Below, one piece after another: positions 46,134 to 51,767 of a DNA stretch of 51,767 bases. The stretch covers positions 1 to 51,767 of the forward strand of contig NZ_PCMX01000041.1 of assembly GCF_002530675.1 (NCBI RefSeq). The letters are read 5' to 3'. The notes beneath the pieces were generated by a model. It was not told the origin of the DNA. It did no database searches and worked only from the letters and a program-made list of their open reading frames with translations. The number at the start of each line of letters is the position of its first letter. The first letter of the stretch is position 1. The translations under genes and the position numbers were made by a program. Origin of the DNA: Flavobacterium columnare NBRC 100251 = ATCC 23463. Lineage in GTDB: Bacteria > Bacteroidota > Bacteroidia > Flavobacteriales > Flavobacteriaceae.

Positions 46134-47018
46134 TTAATTATTGTATTTTATCCATCTTTTAATATATTTTTTAATCTTTTCACTTAATGGCTTCTTATAG
46201 GTTGTTAACTTTTGCCACATTTTAATTTTTTCAACCCAAACATCATCCAACCAAACTTGTAAATAAGCCAAAGAATATCCTGAATCAATAAATTCCTTTG
46301 CTTGAGAAACCAATGTAGTACTGTAAATATGAAATGCAGGAGATTCTGTATTTACAAAAATATCAAAATCCATTACTGCTGCACGTGTACAAAAATGTTT
46401 GTCTTCTCCTAACCAAGTCATATTTTTTATAGGTTGGAATCGAACACCTGATTCTAATATTTTTCGAGTCAATAAAGTACAAGCCCCTGTAAAACCTACT
46501 TCATAAGTTCCTGGTATTATATACGTCATCATACGTTCTAACGAATTCCCCTCTTTATCCCAACAATTAGGCATATAAGAAGCTGCGTACGAAAAATGTG
46601 TCCAAAATATCTCTGCAACAAAATCTTTTTTAGCTTGAAATAAATTAATAATTGTTTTTGGATGCAGGACTAAATCAGCATCCACAAAAAATAAATAATC
46701 ATAATCTTGATTTAAAAAATATCGAATCGCGCTATCTTTTATCAAAGTAATTCGATCGTATAAATCTAATTCCCAACGTTCTTTCCTATCTTTAGTATCT
46801 GGTTCTAGACCAAAAACAGCATTCAATAACAAAGCATTATCTTGTTTAGATACAAATTCATTTAATATAAAAGTACTTTGAGGATCAAGGTTGTCATCAA
46901 AGAAAGAAAAAGTAAATTCAAAATCAGCAATCTCTAAATCTAACAATGAGCGGAGATGAAGTCTAACGATTTCATTTGGCTTTCTAATAGGAGAAAAAAG
47001 TAATATTTTCGTTTTCAT
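46134..47018 (-). CDS. GT-A type glycosyltransferase
   Basis: The start is placed at the ATG at 47018-47016 (MKTKILLFSPIRKPNEIVRL). A longer frame to 47075 would overlap wzt by 47 bases and begins with a non-conserved-looking MECIFCHSTGLFKN. This gives 294 residues. DYLFFVDADLVLHPKTI is a DxD site, and YEVGFTGACTLLTRKILES, WLGEDKHFCTRAAVMDFDIF and ESPAFHIY complete a GT-A pattern related to Anp1-like and GT2 enzymes. It follows wzt after 10 bases. Confidence 0.8.
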   Translation of the reverse strand: MKTKILLFSPIRKPNEIVRLHLRSLLDLEIADFEFTFSFFDDNLDPQSTFILNEFVSKQDNALLLNAVFGLEPDTKDRKERWELDLYDRITLIKDSAIRYFLNQDYDYLFFVDADLVLHPKTIINLFQAKKDFVAEIFWTHFSYAASYMPNCWDKEGNSLERMMTYIIPGTYEVGFTGACTLLTRKILESGVRFQPIKNMTWLGEDKHFCTRAAVMDFDIFVNTESPAFHIYSTTLVSQAKEFIDSGYSLAYLQVWLDDVWVEKIKMWQKLTTYKKPLSEKIKKYIKRWIKYNN

Positions 47019-47028
47019 TCTATTTGAA

Positions 47029-48315
47029 TTACAGTTTTTGAATAGACCAGTACTGTGGCAGAATATGCACTCCATGAAGTCTGGACTTAAACTCTTTTTT
47101 TATCTGATATTCTTCACTCTTTATTACTTCAAAGTACAACAGTTTGTCTAATATCACGCATTTAGATTCAACAATTGCATCCATAACAATAATAGAAATA
47201 AAATACTTACTTGGCACATAATTAATATTTGAAAAATTACAAACAATTTGAAAAAAACCATCTTCTTGAATCTTCACTTCTTCTGCCATAAGGTAAGTTG
47301 AGCCTGTAGTCAAAATTTTATCTTCATAATTATAAATTTTATATTCTACAATCAAAGAACCTCTAAATCCTTTTGATTCTAAACACATTACAACTTTAAC
47401 ATCTCTATTAAAACCTACCAAATCAACACTTTCGAAAGATTCATTGGCAACGTAAGAATCTATTACGACTAAATTTTCGTCAAACGTCTCCAATGGAAAA
47501 TTTATATGAGAATTATGTGTTACTTTTAAGTATTCGGATATAATAAAATCCGTATCTCCGATCATTTTAATAGTTCCATGTTCTAATAAAATAACTTTTT
47601 TACAAAGTTTTTTAATCGTAGACATATCATGACTAACAAAAAGAACCGTTCTCCCTTCTCCTTTAGAAATATCTTGCATTTTTCCAATAGCTTTCTTTTG
47701 AAACTCTGCATCTCCTACAGCTAACACCTCATCTATAATTAGAATTTCAGGTTCTAAAAAAGCTGCCACAGCAAAGGCTAACCGAACGGTCATCCCACTA
47801 CTATAGCGCTTAGTAGGAGTATCTATATAACGTTCACATCCACTAAAATCAATGATCTGGTCTATTTTAGAATTGATTTCTGCTTTGGTCATTCCTAAAA
47901 TAGCTCCATTTAAATAAATATTTTCACGTCCCGTAAGTTCTGGATTAAATCCTGTTCCAACTTCTAACAAAGATGCGATTCTTCCTCTCGATTTAATAAC
48001 TCCGGTTGAAGGTGTTGTAACTTTAGACAAAATCTTTAAAAGAGTAGATTTTCCTGCTCCATTTTTACCAATTATCCCTAATACTTCTCCTCTCTCTACC
48101 TCAAAATTAATATCTTTTAACGCCCAAACATAATCACTTTTCCCTTTAATTGTTCTATCATTTGATTCTCCAACTTTTAAATAAGGATCTTCTTTTCCTC
48201 TTATTTTATGCCACCAACGATTAATATCATGACTTAAGGTACCTGTTCCTATAACCCCCAAACGATATTGCTTAGAAATGTTTTCGACACGTAATATTAT
48301 ATCTTTTTTCTTCAT
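47029..48315 (-). CDS. wzt: Polysaccharide ABC exporter ATP-binding protein with C-terminal glycan-binding-type domain
   Basis: Wzt powers export of undecaprenyl-linked O-antigen. The 428-residue protein has Walker A GKNGAGKS (83-90), LLEVGTGFNPELTGRENIYL, the signature YSSGMTVRLAFA, Walker B EILIIDEVLAVGD and the switch His in FVSHD. The C-terminal part (about 260-428) is a beta-rich Wzt_C-like domain, which in studied systems recognises the finished, end-capped chain. It is 2 bases after wzm. Confidence 0.93.
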   Translation of the reverse strand: MKKKDIILRVENISKQYRLGVIGTGTLSHDINRWWHKIRGKEDPYLKVGESNDRTIKGKSDYVWALKDINFEVERGEVLGIIGKNGAGKSTLLKILSKVTTPSTGVIKSRGRIASLLEVGTGFNPELTGRENIYLNGAILGMTKAEINSKIDQIIDFSGCERYIDTPTKRYSSGMTVRLAFAVAAFLEPEILIIDEVLAVGDAEFQKKAIGKMQDISKGEGRTVLFVSHDMSTIKKLCKKVILLEHGTIKMIGDTDFIISEYLKVTHNSHINFPLETFDENLVVIDSYVANESFESVDLVGFNRDVKVVMCLESKGFRGSLIVEYKIYNYEDKILTTGSTYLMAEEVKIQEDGFFQIVCNFSNINYVPSKYFISIIVMDAIVESKCVILDKLLYFEVIKSEEYQIKKEFKSRLHGVHILPQYWSIQKL

Positions 48316-48317
48316 TT

Positions 48318-49181
48318 TTAAACTGTATCGATAAAACTTTTTTCTGTTTTATTAAAAATCACTAATCCTACTATAAAAATCATTATTGTTGTAAAGATTG
48401 TATAGACTAAACCATAAAATGAAATTTCCCCTTGATTAAGAAGAATAAACCTTGACGTTTCAACAATATAAGCTAATGGATTATATTCTACAAGCCAACC
48501 ATATTTGGGCAATTTTTGGCTTACTAGTTCCATTGGATATACTACAGCAGATATATACATTAACAATTGAACACCAAACACTATCAAAAACGACAGATCT
48601 CTATATTTAGTTACTAACGAAGATATTATCATCCCTAATCCTAGTCCTAAAAGCCCCATAAGAACTATAAGAAAAGGAAAAAAGATCACATTAAAACTTA
48701 TTATATTTTTCATTCCTAAAAACCAATAAAACCAATAAAAACCAATAAATATAATTAATTGAATGCCTAATTTCACTAAATTGGTTATTACTGTTGATAA
48801 AGGCATTATTATTCTAGGAAAATATACTTTACCAAAAATGTTTGCGTTTTTTTTAAAAGTGTCAGCGGTTTCATTTAAACATGCGGTAAAATAATTCCAA
48901 ACTATTATTCCTGCCAAATTAAAAAGAAAAGAAGGTACTTCCCCTGTTTCAATACCTGCTACTTTATTAAAAATTATAGTAAAAGTTATTGCTGTAAATA
49001 ATGGTTGAATAAAATACCATAAGGGGCCTAAAATAGTTTGTTTATAAACCGTAATAATATCACGTTTTACAAACATTATCAACAAATCCCTATATTTCCA
49101 AACCTCTTTTAAATTCAAATCAAAAAGCGAATATTTTGCTGTAATAATTTGATCCCATTTATCTTCTTGAGAAATATTCAT
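48318..49181 (-). CDS. wzm: Polysaccharide ABC exporter permease
   Basis: A 287-residue ABC-2 type permease with six predicted membrane segments. RDLLIMFVKRDIITVYKQTI then LGPLWYFIQPLF is the amphipathic N-terminal coupling region of Wzm/TagG, and KYRDLSFLIVFGVQLLMYIS and VYPMELVSQKLP are typical. With Wzt it moves complete undecaprenyl-linked chains to the periplasm. It is the first gene of the locus; a promoter should lie in 49182-49272, divergent from the CpsB-type gene. Confidence 0.93.
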   Translation of the reverse strand: MNISQEDKWDQIITAKYSLFDLNLKEVWKYRDLLIMFVKRDIITVYKQTILGPLWYFIQPLFTAITFTIIFNKVAGIETGEVPSFLFNLAGIIVWNYFTACLNETADTFKKNANIFGKVYFPRIIMPLSTVITNLVKLGIQLIIFIGFYWFYWFLGMKNIISFNVIFFPFLIVLMGLLGLGLGMIISSLVTKYRDLSFLIVFGVQLLMYISAVVYPMELVSQKLPKYGWLVEYNPLAYIVETSRFILLNQGEISFYGLVYTIFTTIMIFIVGLVIFNKTEKSFIDTV

Positions 49182-49248
49182 TTTTTCTTAGTTAAAGACG
49201 CAACTTAGTAAAATATACTATTAAATACAATAAAAAGAAAAATTATCA

Positions 49249-49280
49249 TTGTGTAAAGATTCTCTAATTCCATACATTTG
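49249..49280 (+). promoter_or_regulatory. Bacteroidota-type promoter for the CpsB-like gene
   Basis: TTG at 49249-49251 and TACATTTG at 49273-49280 are separated by 21 bases, matching TTG-N19(+-2)-TAnnTTTG. Transcription would begin at about 49285, which excludes the in-frame TTG at 49278 as start and supports the ATG at 49308. Confidence 0.6.
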
Positions 49281-49307
49281 TTGAATATAAAGAAATACAA
49301 AATATCT

Positions 49308-50045
49308 ATGCTGTTTTTTACTAAATCAAAACCTTATTTAAGAGAATTTACAGAAAACCAATTTATTGATCTACATTCCCATATTTTACCAGGAATTGAT
49401 GATGGAGCTAAAAACATAGAAGATACTATACATTTGATAACTACTTTATCTGATTATGGTTTTATACAGTTCATGGCAACACCGCACACCTTTTCAGGGT
49501 ATTATGACAATACGTATGAATCTATAGCAATGAATTACCACAATACCAGTAATGAATTGAATAAAAGAGAGGTATCTGTCTCTATGAATTTCGCATCAGA
49601 ATATTTAATGGATGATCATTTTGTCTCTCTCTTCAAAAAAAAGGAAATTCACACCTTAAAAGATCAATATGTTTTGGTGGAAATGTCTTATCTAAATGCT
49701 CCTATTAACTTGTTTGACATTTTGTTTGATTTACAAGTAGCGGGATATACTCCTATATTAGCACATCCTGAGCGTTACTTATTCTACCATCAGCAATTTG
49801 ATTCTTATAAAAAGTTGAAAAACGCTGGATGCAAGTTTCAATTAAATTTATTATCCACTGTTGGCTATTATGGTAAAGAAGTAAAAAACGTAGCAGATCA
49901 ACTACTAAAAGAAGGGCTAATTGATTTCGTAGGAAGTGATGTTCATCACAACAAACATTTAAACGCTTTTCAATCAAAAATAGAAATAAAAAATACAGAC
50001 GCATTGAAAAATGCTATTCGAAATAATGATTATTTCAAAATATAA
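49308..50045 (+). CDS. CpsB/YwqE-type PHP-domain tyrosine-protein phosphatase
   Basis: A 245-residue metal-dependent phosphatase of the PHP fold. FIDLHSHILPGIDDGAK holds the HxH metal site, MATPHT, HPERYLFY and GSDVHHNKH supply the other ligands. In Gram-positive and Bacteroidota polysaccharide loci such enzymes dephosphorylate the chain-length tyrosine kinase (Wzc/CpsD). No kinase gene lies in the window. The start is the ATG at 49308, since a promoter overlaps the upstream TTG at 49278. It is divergent from the exporter genes. Confidence 0.88.
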   Translation: MLFFTKSKPYLREFTENQFIDLHSHILPGIDDGAKNIEDTIHLITTLSDYGFIQFMATPHTFSGYYDNTYESIAMNYHNTSNELNKREVSVSMNFASEYLMDDHFVSLFKKKEIHTLKDQYVLVEMSYLNAPINLFDILFDLQVAGYTPILAHPERYLFYHQQFDSYKKLKNAGCKFQLNLLSTVGYYGKEVKNVADQLLKEGLIDFVGSDVHHNKHLNAFQSKIEIKNTDALKNAIRNNDYFKI

Positions 50046-50179
50046 TGTTTTATTTTTATAACCTTATTGTTTATGCTATCTTGACTATAATCATATTTAT
50101 TTTAAAAATTATTTCTGTTTTTATTCCTTTTTTATCTTTATGTATTAGTCAAAAAACTATAGAGTACTGGCAGTTCTAA
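50045..50179 (+). pseudogene. 44-codon fragment resembling the N-terminus of a Kdo transferase
   Basis: The ATG overlaps the phosphatase stop (TAATG), and the frame gives MFYFYNLIVYAILTIIIFIL, then KIISVFIPFLSLCISQKTIE. The pattern of one membrane helix with YNL, LKII and F-x-P resembles the start of WaaA/KdtA in flavobacteria, as recalled from memory. It stops after 44 residues, far short of the about 410 expected. It could instead be a genuine small membrane protein. No further gene is seen to 50297. Confidence 0.4.
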
Positions 50180-50297
50180 TAGAAATCAGATGATGCTTTA
50201 TACTATACTTTGATAAACATTTTTAATTATTTATTCCTAAACATAAACCTACTTAAATCTAAACAAATCATATTTCTTAAATCCACCTACTGCTAAA

Positions 50298-51488
50298 ATG
50301 AATCCTTTAAATCCTTTCTTTGCAATTATAATTTTATTTATTGCTTTTACAACAGCCTATATTATAAATTTAAAATTTAAAATAATAAATAACAACACAA
50401 GATATGAAACAATAGATGGAATAAGAGGTTTTCTTGCTATAGGTGTTTTTATTCACCATGCCTCTATATGGTTCCAATATTTACAAATCAAATCTTGGGT
50501 AGCTCCTAAATCAAACTTATATAATCAATTAGGGCAAACAAGTGTTTCTCTTTTTTTTATGATTACTTCTTTTTTGTTTATAACCAAGTTATTGAACTCT
50601 GAAAATCAAAAAATTAATTGGCCTATTATATTTATATCAAGATTTTTTAGGTTAGTACCTATGTATCTTGTTTCAATATTTTTACTAATATCAATTGTAT
50701 TTATAATTAGTGATTGGCAACTCAATGTTACTCCTTTTAAACTTTTAAAAGAAGTGCTGCAATGGGGCACTTTTACCATTTTAAGTAGTCCAACCATAAA
50801 TGATTTATCATTTACTCATATAATAAATGCAGGTGTTGTATGGTCACTTCCTTATGAATGGCTCTTTTATTTCAGCTTGCCTATTATCTCTATTTTAATT
50901 TTCAAAAAGAAAACATCCTTTTTTTATACTGTAATTAGCCTTTTTTTCATTCTTTGTTTTTTTAAAATTTATGGATCAAGTATTCCTCATCTACTTTCTT
51001 TTTTAGGAGGTATAATTCCTCCTTTTATCATTAAGTATAATACAAAAAAAATTAATTTTAATTCAAATTTTTACAGTATAATAATTTTATTATGTTTGGG
51101 ATTAATTTTACTTTTTCATACTTCGGACAACTATATCTGTAAGCTTTTAATAATAATAGTATTTAACTTAATTGCTTTAGGCAATGAGATGTTCGGAGTT
51201 TTAAAAAACACTACATTAAAATTCTTAGGAGAAATCTCATATAGTACTTATTTAATTCACGGAATAATTATATTCATAACGCTTTATTTTGGTTTTAGTC
51301 TAGAGGTAGTAGAAAAAATGTCTCCTTCAACATTTTGTTCTATAATATTTCTAATTACCCCTATTATCATCTTAACTAGCTTTTTATCTTATAGAAACAT
51401 TGAGAAACCGTTCATGGATTATTCAAAAAAAATTAATTATGATAAAATAAAGTATAGCATAACAGAATTTTACAAAAGAAAAGCGTAA
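50298..51488 (+). CDS. Acyltransferase family 3 membrane protein
   Basis: A 396-residue membrane protein with about ten segments. YETIDGIRGFLAIGVFIHHA carries the conserved His of the acyltransferase-3 (OafA/NodX) family, SVSLFFMITSFLF is the next conserved segment, and EISYSTYLIHG is the usual C-terminal motif. It transfers acetyl or similar groups to exported sugars; no SGNH domain is fused. ATG start at 50298. Its place beside the locus suggests a second O-acylation activity on the same glycan or on LPS. Confidence 0.88.
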   Translation: MNPLNPFFAIIILFIAFTTAYIINLKFKIINNNTRYETIDGIRGFLAIGVFIHHASIWFQYLQIKSWVAPKSNLYNQLGQTSVSLFFMITSFLFITKLLNSENQKINWPIIFISRFFRLVPMYLVSIFLLISIVFIISDWQLNVTPFKLLKEVLQWGTFTILSSPTINDLSFTHIINAGVVWSLPYEWLFYFSLPIISILIFKKKTSFFYTVISLFFILCFFKIYGSSIPHLLSFLGGIIPPFIIKYNTKKINFNSNFYSIIILLCLGLILLFHTSDNYICKLLIIIVFNLIALGNEMFGVLKNTTLKFLGEISYSTYLIHGIIIFITLYFGFSLEVVEKMSPSTFCSIIFLITPIIILTSFLSYRNIEKPFMDYSKKINYDKIKYSITEFYKRKA

Positions 51489-51767
51489 TTATAAAAACAT
51501 CATAAAGATAAATTAGTAATGAATGGTCAAATCAAATCGTGTTTTGGTAGTGTATTAAAAAGTGTGTAAAATCATTTTTATAATCAATATTTCAATGTTC
51601 AAAATAAGATAAAGGAAAGAAAATACGTTCCGCTACGCTACACTTAATTTTCTTTCCTTTATCTTGTTTCTTTCTTTCTTTTTAATTCCTCTATATCTCT
51701 AAAAGCACTTACTGGATACTTGTATGTTTTATATTTGTAAACTTCCCTTGTAAACTTCCCTCAATTA
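51489..51767. other. Right-edge noncoding stretch with IS-end-like sequences
   Basis: No gene is recognised. At 51551-51570 TGTATTAAAAAGTGTGTAAA resembles the IS256-type terminus at about 1059. At 51736-51761 a 13-bp unit TGTAAACTTCCCT is repeated in tandem; it shares TGTAA(A/G)CTTCCC with the IS3-type terminus at 670. A 29-residue minus-strand frame ending at 51659 was not assigned. Confidence 0.4.
51606..51665. repeat. Long inverted repeat (hairpin)
   Basis: AAGATAAAGGAAAGAAAAT and its exact complement form a 19-bp stem around a 22-base loop containing CCGCTACGCTAC. It lies about 120 bases after the acyltransferase stop and may terminate transcription. The GC-richer loop within AT-rich DNA also fits a dispersed palindromic repeat unit. 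Confidence 0.7.

Noticed and set aside
47019..47075. Upstream start of the 46134 glycosyltransferase (MECIFCHSTG...)
   Set aside because: It lies inside the wzt coding region; the ATG at 47018 begins a typical N-terminus just after the wzt stop.
51659..51745. Minus-strand frame VYKYKTYKYPVSAFRDIEEL continuing to KRKKETR at the right edge
   Set aside because: It reads like protein but meets a stop near 51763, is broken by the 13-bp tandem repeat, and matches no family I recognise.

Overview
The window is low-GC DNA (about 30 percent by eye) from a Bacteroidota species, most likely a Flavobacteriaceae member close to Flavobacterium. Support comes from SusC/FhuA-type TonB receptors, a PorV/PorQ-family protein, an M43 lipoprotein protease, promoters of the TAnnTTTG type, starts without strong Shine-Dalgarno sites, and the order recQ, kdsD, tatC, CMD-family gene, lptB. 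The genus is an inference; no rRNA or tRNA gene was seen.

Left edge (1 to about 1786): three insertion sequences nested in each other, all on the minus strand. An IS3-family element is interrupted by an IS256-family element, which is interrupted by a second IS3-family element that runs off the left edge. From 1822 to 7547 are housekeeping and envelope genes: recQ, then a tight run of kdsD (Kdo precursor), tatC and a carboxymuconolactone decarboxylase-like gene, then lptB (LPS export).

7702 to 15227 (minus strand) is one putative iron/redox operon: TonB receptor, ankyrin protein, DUF2271 protein carrying a flavinylation-like DxxTGAS motif, a PepSY-flavodoxin-reductase fusion, and the flavin transferase ApbE. 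The set suggests electrons passed from cytoplasmic NAD(P)H across the inner membrane to a covalently flavinylated periplasmic protein, perhaps to reduce imported ferric chelates. 16137 to 21170 holds an M43 metalloprotease lipoprotein, a membrane-anchored GH25 lysozyme with pssA, a PorV-like outer-membrane protein and a DUF4105 protein.

21205 to 49181 (minus strand) is a roughly 28-kb surface polysaccharide locus. Read in transcription order it has an ABC exporter (wzm, and wzt with a C-terminal glycan-binding-type domain), a glycosyltransferase, wecB, a sugar-nucleotide SDR, further glycosyltransferases with a methyltransferase, an MBOAT O-acyltransferase with an SGNH partner, a nonulosonic acid module (cytidylyltransferase-HAD phosphatase fusion plus a NeuB-type synthase), a second SGNH gene whose N-terminus is knocked out of frame by a 16-bp tandem duplication, more glycosyltransferases, a GINT1-like beta-propeller protein, an O-antigen ligase/polymerase and a terminal polyprenyl-phosphate sugar-1-phosphate transferase. 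Downstream on the plus strand are a CpsB/YwqE-type phosphatase, a 44-codon fragment resembling the start of a Kdo transferase, and an acyltransferase-3 gene. The right edge carries a long inverted repeat and sequences resembling IS ends, so both flanks of the window show mobile-element activity.
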